Positions 1 through 7,022 of a stretch of DNA of 14,262 nucleotides are shown here, piece after piece. The DNA lies in NCBI GenBank assembly GCA_002313895.1, contig DCAW01000003.1, forward strand, positions 7,046 to 21,307, given 5' to 3'. The stretch is from Dehalococcoidia bacterium UBA1123. Lineage in GTDB: Bacteria > Chloroflexota > Dehalococcoidia > Lucifugimonadales > UBA1123. The notes under the pieces are model-generated. The model did not search any database and had not been told where the DNA came from. It saw only the letters and a list, made by a program, of their open reading frames with translations. The translations under genes were made by a program, and so were the position numbers. How positions within the stretch are numbered: the stretch's first letter is position 1; the number at the start of each line of letters is the position of its first letter.

Positions 1-312
1 CGCAGTTCCAGCGTTCGGGAGCCTGCCAGAAATGCGAACCTTTTAGCCACATAGCTGTCTGACCTGCCCTCGCAGGCTCGCGGTCAACTTTCGAGTCTGA
101 CGAGAAGATTGCTACTCCCTGTTCGATGTGCCGCTGACGAGGCCCCAGTGGTATCGGGAGTTAGTTATCTAATGCAGTATCTGCTTCCTACGGTTCACAC
201 TCTTATCGAAATAAACGACTTTCTCTGAGGCTTCGCTCGCGTCAATTCTGGGCGTCGCAGACCTTTGCGGTGTATCTGTTGACCCTTCCGCTCTCCACAA
301 GAGGAATGACAC
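1..312. other. Stretch with no supported gene
   Basis: I find no convincing coding region, RNA gene or terminator here. On the plus strand an open frame runs from the window edge to a TGA at 60-62 (about 19 residues, ending in HIAV). It could be the tail of an upstream gene, but it is too short to identify. A minus-strand open frame across 169-429 has no recognisable motif, and its beginning lies inside the IS end, so I treat it as chance. A GAGG-containing Shine-Dalgarno sequence near 300-304 belongs to the remnant gene starting at 313. Confidence 0.5.
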
Positions 313-406
313 ATGATGAGCGAACTTATTCAAAGGCAGATTGACCGCTTTCTCGATGATGCAAAACAAGCATCCGTTGTCAGGGACGGAGAGAAATTGG
401 ATCGGT
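313..406 (+). pseudogene. N-terminal remnant of a gene cut off by an IS21-type element
   Basis: An ATG at 313 (second ATG at 316), preceded by a purine-rich AGAGGA about 8 bases upstream, opens a frame beginning MMSELIQRQIDRFLDDA. About 31 residues are native-looking, after which the frame enters sequence typical of an IS21-family terminus (from about 407) and stops at TAG 475-477. From memory, RIQRQIDxxLDxAxxA-type starts occur at the N-terminus of large multidomain proteins in Chloroflexota, for example adenylate-cyclase or TPR-type regulators, before a TPR-like region. Nothing of the rest of such a protein is visible on the far side of istB, so the insertion was accompanied or followed by a deletion. 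The reading frame, ribosome site and abrupt junction are seen; the identity of the original protein is a guess. Confidence 0.4.
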
Positions 407-1280
407 GGGGCGGAGTAAAACTGGACCACGGAACGTTGCGGTGTTTAAGTCGATGCCTGGGGGTCGGTGAGAGCTAGGCTTCGTGTTCTGTCTGGTCCTT
501 GTTGGTCTTCCTGCTTTGTCTGAGCCTGTAACTCTCCCCATTCATCTCCAGGATGTGAGCGTGGTGAGTGAGCCGATACAATAGCGCTCCGGTCAGACTC
601 TCAGAGCCGAACACCTCGGTCCGCTCATCGAAGGGCAGATTGGTGGGCACCATGATGGAGCCGCGCTCGTAACGTTGGCCGAAGACCTCGAAGAGCAGTT
701 CTGCTCCGGTCTTGGATAATGGAACGAAGCCCAGTTCGTCGATGATTAGCAGTTTTAGGTTTGCAAGTCTCTTCTGCATGTTGAGCAGCCGTATTTCGTC
801 CCTAGCTTCGATCAATTCATGGACCAGAGCGGCAGCGGTGGTAAAGCCAACGCTCAGCCCCTTCTGGCATTCTGCGAGTCCCAGGCCGGGGGCTATATGA
901 GTCTTGCCAGCGCCGGAGTTGCCCACGGCGATCACGTTGTCCCTGCGGCCGATGTGTTCTGATCTAGCCAGTTCATTGACCAGAGCCTTGTTGAGAGATG
1001 GGAAGGTCAGGAAGTCGAAGCTGTCGAGGCTCTTTACTGTGGGGAACCTGGCCGCCTTGATCCGTCGGTCCATCATGTGGTGATGGCGGTCGATCAGCTC
1101 CAGTTCTGACAGACGCAGCAGGAAGTCTGGATGGCCAACACCTTCGGCTGCGCACTGACGAGACACCTTGTCGTGCTCTCTGAGGAAGGTCTGAAGCTTG
1201 AGCGCCTTGAGATACTGTTCAGTTTGATCCGAGCTTTGCGCAAGGGAGCCTGGGCCCGGTCTCATTATGTGTTTGGTAAG
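407..1280 (-). mobile_element. Partial IS21-family insertion sequence (istB side only)
   Basis: The element consists of an intact istB on the minus strand and a terminus-like sequence beginning TGGGGCGGAGTAAAACTGG at 406-424. This type of end (GGAGTAAAACTGGACCAC) is common beyond istB in IS21-like elements. A full IS21 element carries istA (the transposase, about 1.2-1.5 kb) upstream of istB, which here would lie above 1265. Instead an unrelated MBL-fold gene ends at 1294, 28 bp away. No matching inverted terminus is visible near 1265-1300. The right boundary given is therefore approximate, and the element is best read as a deletion derivative that cannot move by itself. Confidence 0.65.
474..1265 (-). 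CDS. istB: IS21-family helper ATPase IstB
   Basis: This 263-residue AAA+ ATPase is the transposition helper of IS21-family elements, working with the IstA transposase and target DNA. The Walker A motif GNSGAGKT lies near residues 115-122 and the Walker B LLIIDELGF near 172-180. The sensor region TNLPF is at about 208-212, and the family's typical C-terminus FGSESLTGALLYRLTHHAHI is at about 219-238. Length is normal for the family and no stop or frameshift interrupts it. The ATG at 1265 is the natural start, since the N-terminal LKALKLQTFLRE helix characteristic of the family begins near residue 20. No istA lies upstream, so the protein is an orphan. A few substitutions at usually constant places (MVPTNLPF, ALLYRL) hint at relaxed selection, but this is inference. 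Confidence 0.93.
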   Translation of the reverse strand: MRPGPGSLAQSSDQTEQYLKALKLQTFLREHDKVSRQCAAEGVGHPDFLLRLSELELIDRHHHMMDRRIKAARFPTVKSLDSFDFLTFPSLNKALVNELARSEHIGRRDNVIAVGNSGAGKTHIAPGLGLAECQKGLSVGFTTAAALVHELIEARDEIRLLNMQKRLANLKLLIIDELGFVPLSKTGAELLFEVFGQRYERGSIMVPTNLPFDERTEVFGSESLTGALLYRLTHHAHILEMNGESYRLRQSRKTNKDQTEHEA

Positions 1281-1293
1281 TAACTGATGGGTA

Positions 1294-2112
1294 TTATGCT
1301 TCGACTGTTGGCACTTGGCCTGCGTTAACCTGAGCCATGATCTGCTCGATTTCTACCTGATTCGGGCCGACGAACGGGTCTGCCGACGGCAGTTGGGCCA
1401 TCGTCTTCAAGAACTGGTCCAACATACCGGTCGCGGGGGCCAGGTGCGCGCTGAGTATGGTCTGAGGGTTCATCTCCTTTACCTCATTCAACACACTGCC
1501 CAGTTTTTTCTCGTCCGCCAGATGCACCCAGGGGTGGTTGCCCTTGTTGAACATTCCAAACCCTTCCAAAAGAGCATCGCTGGCAACATCTTGAGCGTTG
1601 GGCACAGGTTCCGGAACGAATGCCCCGAAGCAGTCGGAACTGAAAAACGCGTCGCTTTTAGGGTCGTACAGGCCCATTGTGGCTGGCGAGTCGAACAATG
1701 GCGGCCTCACAGCGTGCAAAATCCGATCTCCCACGTCCAGAGTCTCTCCGGGGTTCACCAGATGCACCATGTCTAAGTTGATGTGCCAGGAGGTCTCCAT
1801 GCGGGCGACGCCGATGATATTGGTGATGATTTTTGCCTTCGGCGCGCGCGCCAGCACTGCTTCCAGGTTGCCGATGTGGTCGGCATCATCGTGCGTAATC
1901 CATATCCATTGGATTTCACTGGGATCGATTATCGACTCCAATGCGCTCATGTACTCGTCGGCCTCAATGCCCATTCCTGTGTCAACAAGCACCGGCTGTT
2001 GAGATTTGAGGACGAAGGCGTTGATTCCAACATATCCGTGGCCGGGTATTGGCAATGGCAAGTGGGAGGGCAGAACAGTGATGTCTGAGTTAACCTGAAT
2101 GGGCTTGTCCAT
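1294..2112 (-). CDS. Metallo-beta-lactamase-fold hydrolase (HxDxDH type)
   Basis: This 272-residue soluble protein has the MBL fold. An N-terminal strand region leads to VLVDTGMG (about 41-48), the metal motif is ITHDDADHIG (72-81), and SSDCFG (158-163) is the expected position of the bridging Asp. A late SAHLAP (221-226) supplies a probable C-terminal His. The motif reads H74-x-D76-x-D78-H79 instead of the usual HxHxDH. The acidic second ligand resembles the HxExDH pattern of the diiron oxygen-reducing (flavodiiron/ODP-like) branch, but no flavodoxin or rubredoxin domain is present. The substrate is unknown; a hydrolase or a diiron oxidoreductase are both possible. The start ATG at 2112 is supported by AGGAGA about 8 bases upstream. 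It ends with TAA at 1294-1296, close to the IS remnant. An inverted repeat overlaps its ribosome site. Confidence 0.85.
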   Translation of the reverse strand: MDKPIQVNSDITVLPSHLPLPIPGHGYVGINAFVLKSQQPVLVDTGMGIEADEYMSALESIIDPSEIQWIWITHDDADHIGNLEAVLARAPKAKIITNIIGVARMETSWHINLDMVHLVNPGETLDVGDRILHAVRPPLFDSPATMGLYDPKSDAFFSSDCFGAFVPEPVPNAQDVASDALLEGFGMFNKGNHPWVHLADEKKLGSVLNEVKEMNPQTILSAHLAPATGMLDQFLKTMAQLPSADPFVGPNQVEIEQIMAQVNAGQVPTVEA

Positions 2113-2115
2113 GCG

Positions 2116-2156
2116 AGGGTCTCCTGGGGGTTTTGAATGAGATATTTCGAGACCCT
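2116..2156 (-). promoter_or_regulatory. Inverted repeat in the leader of the MBL gene overlapping its ribosome-binding site
   Basis: AGGGTCTC at 2116-2123 and GAGACCCT at 2149-2156 are perfect 8-base complements separated by 25 bases. Read on the minus strand, the downstream arm includes most of the AGGAGA Shine-Dalgarno of the 1294-2112 gene, so the folded RNA could hide the ribosome site. It could equally be a protein-binding site in DNA. The repeat is directly visible; any regulatory role is inference. Confidence 0.35.
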
Positions 2157-2229
2157 GGTATTGTACATCAGCCCGGACATGGTTCCCATTTCAAAACCGT
2201 GAGAGATTAATATGCACAGAATCCGATCT

Positions 2230-3483
2230 CTAACGTGGACTGGGTTCTCTTGAAACCCAGACAGTCACCGCACCTACGAGATACGCGCATATTATGGCGA
2301 TGAAGGCTGGTTGGTAGGTCAGGGATACGTCGGACCAGTACCCGATCAGAACAGGACCGAGACCGGTTCCGACGATCGTTATGGGGTAGCCCACGCCTCG
2401 GATTGCGCCGATGTGCGATCTGCCGAAGTATTTGGCCCACAGGAACTCGCTCAAGGGAATCGTGCCGCCAAAACCGAATCCGTAGAGCAGGAAACCTGCT
2501 AACCAGACTGACGCCTGTCCCGTCGTCGCGGCGATCAGCATCAGCACGACGCCTGTGGCTGAAAGCGAATAAGCTGCCATCACCAGCAATCGAGGTTCGA
2601 CTCGCTGAAGGCCATATCCCCAGACAACTTTGGAAGCCAGGTTTCCGAACCCGTTAACCGCCAGGGCTGTCGCGGCCATGCTTCTGGAGAATCCGACATC
2701 TGTGGCAAAGGGTATGGCGTGCACTAGCACCGATGTTAGGGCCGTCTGGTTCAAACCGAATCCGACGACCAGAAGCCAGAACCCCCTGGTGCGGACTGCT
2801 TCGGCTCTGGTGAAGGAACGCGCCTCTGCTGCCACAGACACAGCGCCCACGTTAGATGAAGACACTTCAGCGTCGCCATCTGGCGACAGCCCATAGTCCT
2901 CAGGGGTTCTACGCATAACAAAAGCGATGGGGATTACCGTGATGAGAACGAAACCCGCTAGGACACTATACCCAGTTCGCCAACCGTAACTGTCTACGAT
3001 AGTGGTCATCACAAATGGGGCGATCAAACCTGCCATCGAGATTCCGATAGAGCCTATCGCCAACGCCCATCCGCGCCTTCGGATGAACCATTTGCTCAGC
3101 GTGGCATTGACCACAAGCGGGCTAAACAAGTTCCAGCCGACCAACCCGGCGGCAACGTAAATGGACAGAAACACGACGAGACTGGACTGGCGCCCCAGCA
3201 GAAGCAAGCATGCCGCGCTCACGACTGCTCCGACCAGCATCAGCGGGCGGGGACCTTTTGAGTCAACGATGTTGCCTGCGATAATGCCGGTCATCGCGCC
3301 CGCGCCCACGGCGAGTGATGATCCCAAAGTGAACTGCCAGACCTTCCAGCCTAGGTCATCAATGACCGGCCTCATGAATACGCCAACAATGGCCTGGCTC
3401 ACGCTCATGAAGGCGAACTGGCACAGTATCGCGCCGCCGACTATCCACCAGCCGTAGTAAAGTCGGGTCATCGAGGGTTTCAT
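2230..3483 (-). CDS. MFS transporter, monocarboxylate/oxalate-formate antiporter-like
   Basis: This is a 417-residue inner-membrane carrier with about 12 hydrophobic segments split into two halves by a hydrophilic loop (around residues 195-225; RRTPEDYGLSPDGD...). The start RLYYGWWIVGGAILCQF and the loop 2-3 signature GNIVDSKGPRPL (a form of GxxxDxxGxR) are typical of the MCT/OFA branch of the major facilitator superfamily, which moves monocarboxylates, oxalate and related organic acids. ATG at 3483 is chosen because the membrane protein begins there. A longer open frame upstream to 3825 is the antisense of the RraA gene. An alternative ATG at 3471 (MTRLYYGWW) is equally possible, and neither has a strong ribosome site. 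It lies 35 bp after the RraA-like gene and is probably co-transcribed with it, suggesting import of that enzyme's carboxylate substrate. Confidence 0.9.
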   Translation of the reverse strand: MKPSMTRLYYGWWIVGGAILCQFAFMSVSQAIVGVFMRPVIDDLGWKVWQFTLGSSLAVGAGAMTGIIAGNIVDSKGPRPLMLVGAVVSAACLLLLGRQSSLVVFLSIYVAAGLVGWNLFSPLVVNATLSKWFIRRRGWALAIGSIGISMAGLIAPFVMTTIVDSYGWRTGYSVLAGFVLITVIPIAFVMRRTPEDYGLSPDGDAEVSSSNVGAVSVAAEARSFTRAEAVRTRGFWLLVVGFGLNQTALTSVLVHAIPFATDVGFSRSMAATALAVNGFGNLASKVVWGYGLQRVEPRLLVMAAYSLSATGVVLMLIAATTGQASVWLAGFLLYGFGFGGTIPLSEFLWAKYFGRSHIGAIRGVGYPITIVGTGLGPVLIGYWSDVSLTYQPAFIAIICAYLVGAVTVWVSREPSPR

Positions 3484-3518
3484 AGTCTGGAGACCGAATC
3501 TATCAGGCCGGACAATGG

Positions 3519-4328
3519 CTACTCGCCGCGCTCGCGCTTCCAGTTCTCGAAGTCTTCTTCGATTTGGGGCGACCATTGCGTGTCGATCTCGCCGGAGCTG
3601 TACTTGCCCTCCCGCAGGCGCTGGTGGCCGAACACGTCCCGAAGGCGGACGTTCTCCGAGGACACCACAACCTCCTCGGCCAGATGCGGAGGAATGAAGA
3701 TTATGCCGCCTCGCGCTCCCAGCACGATGTCTCCGGGCATAGCGGTGGCCTGGCCCATACGGGCAGGGCCGTTGAGGCTTATGAGAGTCATGTCGCGGAT
3801 GGCGGTGGGGTCGTATCCCCTGCAATAGACGTTGAAGTCGTCAAGCTCATAGATTCGGGCTGTGTCGCGGACTCCGCCGTTGACCACGAGGCCCCGTCCC
3901 CCTGCGCCCTGGATGGCGTTCGACAGATTGTCGCCCACGAACGTCCCGTCTCTCAGCTTGCCAAACAGGTCTGCCACGATCACATCGCCCTCGCCCACAG
4001 TGTGGATGACCCAGTTGTTCTGCGAGCCGTGGCGGTCTTCGGCCTCGCCTGTGGCGTTCACCACGTCGTTGAGGTCAGGTCTAACAGGCGTGAACACGGC
4101 GGTGATGGCCCGGCCAACCATCGCGCGGTCCGGGTGCATGTTCACCCAGTCGCCCTCGAACTGCCAGTGGTAGCCGTTCCTCCGCAGTACGCCCCACGCT
4201 TCTTCCAGCGTCACCAGCTCCATACGCTTGAGAATGTCGTCCAGGACACGGGGCCGGCCGTCCTCGGTTCGGTCATACGGGTTCTGGGGCGTCAGGGCTA
4301 TCACATCTTCTGGAGAGCCGAGTCTCAT
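3519..4328 (-). CDS. RraA-like / HMG-CHA aldolase-family protein
   Basis: This 269-residue protein belongs to the RraA-like superfamily, once called dimethylmenaquinone methyltransferase. The family includes divalent-metal 4-hydroxy-4-methyl-2-oxoglutarate/oxaloacetate aldolases and the RNase E inhibitor RraA. The active-site region is present: GDVIVADLFGKLRDG (about 114-128), GDNLSNAIQGAG (132-143) and VVNGGVRDTARI (148-159). R154 and D155 correspond to the pyruvate- and metal-binding pair. It is longer than classical RraA (about 160-220 residues), with an N-terminal extension containing LKRMELVTLEEAW. ATG at 4328 is preferred because AGGAGA sits about 8 bases upstream; a GTG at 4394 would add 22 residues without a ribosome site. 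With the downstream MFS carrier 35 bp away, a carbon-catabolic aldolase or decarboxylase role is more likely than RNase E control. The substrate is not determinable. Confidence 0.88.
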   Translation of the reverse strand: MRLGSPEDVIALTPQNPYDRTEDGRPRVLDDILKRMELVTLEEAWGVLRRNGYHWQFEGDWVNMHPDRAMVGRAITAVFTPVRPDLNDVVNATGEAEDRHGSQNNWVIHTVGEGDVIVADLFGKLRDGTFVGDNLSNAIQGAGGRGLVVNGGVRDTARIYELDDFNVYCRGYDPTAIRDMTLISLNGPARMGQATAMPGDIVLGARGGIIFIPPHLAEEVVVSSENVRLRDVFGHQRLREGKYSSGEIDTQWSPQIEEDFENWKRERGE

Positions 4329-4437
4329 GGCTGATTTCTCCTGGGTTTTCTGGATATCGGGACTGTCGAGCAAGTCCTGTATTATGCTCGGCACAGGGTA
4401 TCACGGCGTCGCAACACAGGCGAACCCTACAACACTT

Positions 4438-4451
4438 GTGTAGTGATACAC
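4438..4451. promoter_or_regulatory. Operator-like palindrome between divergent RraA and aldo/keto reductase genes
   Basis: The 14-base element GTGTAGTGATACAC has perfect GTGTA/TACAC arms around a 4-base centre. It lies about 33 bp before the aldo/keto reductase ATG, in the short divergent gap that also holds the start of the RraA-MFS unit. Size and symmetry suit a dimeric regulator such as a GntR-type protein, but no regulator gene is present in the window. An overlapping shorter palindrome ACACTTGTGT (4432-4441) adjoins it. The sequence is seen; the function is inferred. Confidence 0.3.
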
Positions 4452-4483
4452 TCCGACCCGACTACACATCGAAAGGTCAAGTG

Positions 4484-5395
4484 ATGGAGACAAGACAGCT
4501 AGGAACAGACGGCCCGCAGGTCTCGTGCATATGCTTTGGAGCATGGCCCATCGGCGGAGGCATGGGCGCGGTGGCGGACCAGCAGGCCATTGAGGCAGTT
4601 GAGGCTGCCATAGATGTTGGGATGACGTTCATCGACACCGCCGAGAGCTATGTTGCCAGTGAACGCCTTATCGGAAAGGCCATTTCAGGAAAGCGAGACC
4701 AAGTGTTCCTGGCGACAAAAGTTTCTGGAAAGGATCACTCACGCGAGCATATCGAACAGGCCCTCGAGGCCAGCTTCCAGGCGTTGGGAACCGACTACAT
4801 GGACCTCTACCAACTCCACAGCCCCCAGCCTCAGTGGCCCATAGATGAAACGATGGGCGTGCTTTCGCGACTGCGAGACCAGGGGAAGATACGCTACATT
4901 GGCATATCCAACTACTCGGCGGAACAGACGGCAGAGGTCATCAAGTATGGCCCCATCCACAGTTCCCAGCCTCGATACAACATGCTGAATCGCGAGGCCG
5001 AGGAGTCGATATTGCCAGTATGCTTGGAGAATGGCATTGGCGTGATTCCCCATTCGGTGCTGGCAAAAGGGCATCTGTCGGGTCGTTACCAGCCGGGTCA
5101 CACCTTCGACGCCGACGACGAACGCAGTGAGTTTGCCAGCTTCACCCGAGATGGCATGAAGCGCGTCATCGAGGTCACATCGAAACTGGCATTGTGGTCT
5201 CAAGACCACGGCAGAGATATGATTCAGCTAGCCATCGCGTGGGCCCTTGCCCAATCGTCGATCACGTCGCCCATCGTCGGCGCAAAGTCAGTGGAGCAGG
5301 TAATCCACAACGCGAAGGCTGTCGATTGGAAACTCTCGGATTCGGACCTTGCGGAGATCGACGACATCCTGGGCGGTATCGTGGTGGATCGGTGA
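4484..5395 (+). CDS. Aldo/keto reductase
   Basis: This 303-residue (beta/alpha)8 NAD(P)H-dependent oxidoreductase interconverts carbonyls and alcohols. The complete catalytic tetrad can be seen: D51 and Y56 in FIDTAESY, K79 in LATKVS and H112 in LYQLHSP. The C-terminal cofactor-binding segment SSITSPIVGAKSVEQV is also intact. The family signature LRDQGKIRYIGISNYS is near residues 128-143. The ATG at 4484 is chosen because the protein begins METRQLGTDGPQVS, the usual first strand of the family. A longer frame from a TTG at 4436 runs through the operator-like palindrome and is unlikely. The gene is divergent from RraA-MFS and is followed after 42 bp by the remnant of an MBL-fold hydrolase with its own strong ribosome site, so the two probably formed an operon. 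The substrate is unknown; a sugar, aldehyde or oxo-acid is plausible. Confidence 0.93.
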   Translation: METRQLGTDGPQVSCICFGAWPIGGGMGAVADQQAIEAVEAAIDVGMTFIDTAESYVASERLIGKAISGKRDQVFLATKVSGKDHSREHIEQALEASFQALGTDYMDLYQLHSPQPQWPIDETMGVLSRLRDQGKIRYIGISNYSAEQTAEVIKYGPIHSSQPRYNMLNREAEESILPVCLENGIGVIPHSVLAKGHLSGRYQPGHTFDADDERSEFASFTRDGMKRVIEVTSKLALWSQDHGRDMIQLAIAWALAQSSITSPIVGAKSVEQVIHNAKAVDWKLSDSDLAEIDDILGGIVVDR

Positions 5396-5437
5396 GACGC
5401 CAGCAGCCCGGTTCAATAATCTCGGAGGATTCCCCCT

Positions 5438-6100
5438 ATGAATAATCAACCCGTCGGAGGGTTTTTCCCAGAACATTGGATTGATGGCACAAATCCCGCT
5501 GAGCCGCCAATCCAGGTTCATCAGTTCGCTGAAGGGACGTGGATATTGCGAGAGTCGCCGCTGGCGAACTGGGAGACTCCTTTGCTCTATCTACTTAGCA
5601 GCGCATAAAGAGCCGTTTTGATAGACACTGGCGTCAGCGGCACGAACCCACAGAAGGGGCGGATTTCTTTGAAATCGAAAACTGGTCCATTGAGGGTTCG
5701 CTGCTTGAATTAGGCACCCGGAGCATCGACATAGTACCCATTCCTGGTCATGAACCGGCCAGCATCGCCATCTATGAAGCCCAGACCGGATCGCTGATTA
5801 CCGGGTGACACGCTATACCCTGGAAGGTTGTACGCAGGAGACTTTGTGGCGTTTCGGTCAAGCATCCGACGTCTGGTTGAATTCACTTCCAGCAGACAGG
5901 TCACTTGGGTCCTGGGAACCCATATAGAGATGACGAACCAGCCGGGCGGTGACTTCGAGATTCGTTCACCTTCTCATCCCAACGAGCGCAAGCTAGAGGT
6001 GACCCGTGAGCATCTGTTGGAGCTTAATGAAGCGGTGACCGGTATGGGTGATGAAACGAAACACGAGGTTCACGACGACTTCATAATCGCGCCGGTTTGA
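5438..6100 (+). pseudogene. Decayed MBL-fold hydrolase (stop, internal deletion and frameshift)
   Basis: The gene starts at ATG 5438 behind a strong GGAGGA. It reads 56 residues (MNNQPVGGFFPEHWIDG...) to an in-frame TAA at 5606-5608, then continues in the same frame with RAVLIDTGVSGT, the usual MBL strand. About 50-60 codons that normally hold the HxHxDH metal motif are missing. The sequence resumes in a different frame near 5659 with DFFEIENWSIEGSLLELG and IVPIPGHEPASIAIY, then hits TGA at 5806-5808. Removing one G from the GGG at 5803-5805 restores ITGDTLYPGRLYAGDF and the remaining frame to TGA 6100, including WVLGTHIEM. The reconstructed order matches known MBL-fold proteins with a DTLYPGRLY motif. 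Without the metal site no active enzyme can be made. Its family differs from the intact MBL gene at 1294-2112. Confidence 0.85.
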
Positions 6101-6140
6101 TCGGCCCCACACAGCAAACTCATGCGCCCCTCATCGTTGC

Positions 6141-6159
6141 CAATGCACGCCGCGCATTG
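6141..6159 (+). terminator. Weak hairpin after the decayed MBL gene
   Basis: CAATGC (6141-6146) and GCATTG (6154-6159) are perfect 6-base complements around a 7-base GC-rich loop, 40 bases past the end of the pseudogene. Only TTC follows and no real T-run, so this is a poor intrinsic terminator and may be chance. Confidence 0.22.
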
Positions 6160-6176
6160 TTCACTGTCCGGCATGA

Positions 6177-6205
6177 TTGATAACTATCTGGTTGAAGGTT
6201 AATAT
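6177..6205 (+). promoter_or_regulatory. Sigma70-like promoter for the SDR gene pair
   Basis: TTGATA at 6177-6182 and TAATAT at 6200-6205 are separated by exactly 17 bases, a near-consensus arrangement. Transcription would begin around 6212, giving a leader of roughly 48 bases before the ATG at 6260. The surrounding DNA is AT-rich compared with the coding regions. Confidence 0.55.
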
Positions 6206-6259
6206 AGCCTCTGAATTCAAGAATCGTGAGACAAAATTCGAGTTACCAGGCATCAATAC

Positions 6260-6952
6260 ATGAACATTCTCATAACATCAGCGTCCAAAAGACTGGCCCG
6301 GCATTTGGCGGCCGAGTTGAACGCCGAACACGACGTCCGACTCACCGACCGCGAAGACGCGCCCGGAGCGCAGAGCTTCACACTCTGCGACTTGAACCAC
6401 GATGAGGCCACAAACGAACTTGTTCGAGGCATCGACGTGGTAGTTCACTTCGGCGAATTGGACTCATCTCTCAGTGTGTCCGGCCAGTTGGACGACGCCA
6501 TGAGATGCACGTACAACCTGTTGTGGGCCGCGTCAGAGGAGAAGATTCCCCGACTTATATATCTGAACTCTCTGAGCGTTATGGGGAGGCATGATGAATC
6601 ATACGCCGTTACCGAACGCTGGAAACCAGCGCCAACAACCGAGACCTCCGTTCTGGGGTACCACCTGGGCGAGTTCGTATGTCGAGAGTTCGCACGCGAG
6701 AACAAGATCGACGTGATTTCGCTGCGGTTAGGAGAACTGGTCTGGGACCACGGAGAGGCTTCGTCGTCGGCTCTGTATCCCGAAGACGCAGTTCAGGCGG
6801 TTCAGAAAGCCCTGATCGCCGAGGTCTCCGATGGTTACGCAGGCTCGTCCTCCAACTGGAATGTGTTCCACATCCAATCTGCCGTGCCGAATGCTAGGTT
6901 CCTGACCGCCGCTGCAGAGCAGGGTCTGGGCTACCAGCCTTCCCCGCGATGA
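6260..6952 (+). CDS. Non-canonical extended SDR-family protein (probable pseudoenzyme)
   Basis: This 230-residue protein has the Rossmann layout of the NAD-dependent epimerase/dehydratase family: a first strand MNILIT, RLTD at the end of strand 2, GIDVVVHFGE, RLIYLNSLSVMG (98-109), and a final helix region with ISLRLGEL. It aligns from residue 1 with the next gene (MNILI versus MNVLI; DVRLTD versus TLRLTD; EFVCREFAREN versus QEVCRIFTEN), so the two are paralogues. All three glycines of GxxGxxG are replaced (S7, K10, A13), and the catalytic YxxxK reads YHLGE (Y134, E138). Normal dinucleotide binding and SDR catalysis are therefore doubtful. The open frame is undamaged, which suggests a retained role such as a partner subunit. 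It is 44-70 bp from the next gene and is preceded by a good promoter. A CCAGG about 10 bases upstream is the only ribosome site. Confidence 0.8.
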   Translation: MNILITSASKRLARHLAAELNAEHDVRLTDREDAPGAQSFTLCDLNHDEATNELVRGIDVVVHFGELDSSLSVSGQLDDAMRCTYNLLWAASEEKIPRLIYLNSLSVMGRHDESYAVTERWKPAPTTETSVLGYHLGEFVCREFARENKIDVISLRLGELVWDHGEASSSALYPEDAVQAVQKALIAEVSDGYAGSSSNWNVFHIQSAVPNARFLTAAAEQGLGYQPSPR

Positions 6953-7022
6953 TTATGTACCGTCACCGTCGCGCATCTCGATTGGAGGCCGACGGTTGTC
7001 GACACCACAAGGCAATAAATAT

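Noticed and set aside
1..170. Possible tRNA or partial gene at the window start
   Set aside because: No cloverleaf-compatible stems or CCA-type end could be built, and the short open frames give no family resemblance.
169..429. 86-codon open frame on the minus strand
   Set aside because: It has no recognisable motif, begins inside the IS terminus, and overlaps a better plus-strand remnant with a ribosome site.
3484..3825. Upstream extension of the MFS transporter frame (531 residues in total)
   Set aside because: The added 114 residues are Arg/Pro/Gly-rich antisense-frame sequence of the RraA-like gene; the membrane protein begins at 3483.
3564..4334. 256-codon plus-strand open frame opposite the RraA-like gene
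   Set aside because: It is a shadow frame: the minus strand carries clear RraA motifs, and this frame shows His/Val-rich low-quality composition.
4329..4394. GTG start at 4394 for the RraA-like gene
   Set aside because: No ribosome site precedes it, whereas ATG 4328 has AGGAGA at proper distance. It is not excluded that both are used.
4182..4484. Clear sigma70 promoter for the aldo/keto reductase
   Set aside because: TTGTGT/TACACA are 21 bases apart and TACACT has no matching -35, so no pair meets normal spacing.
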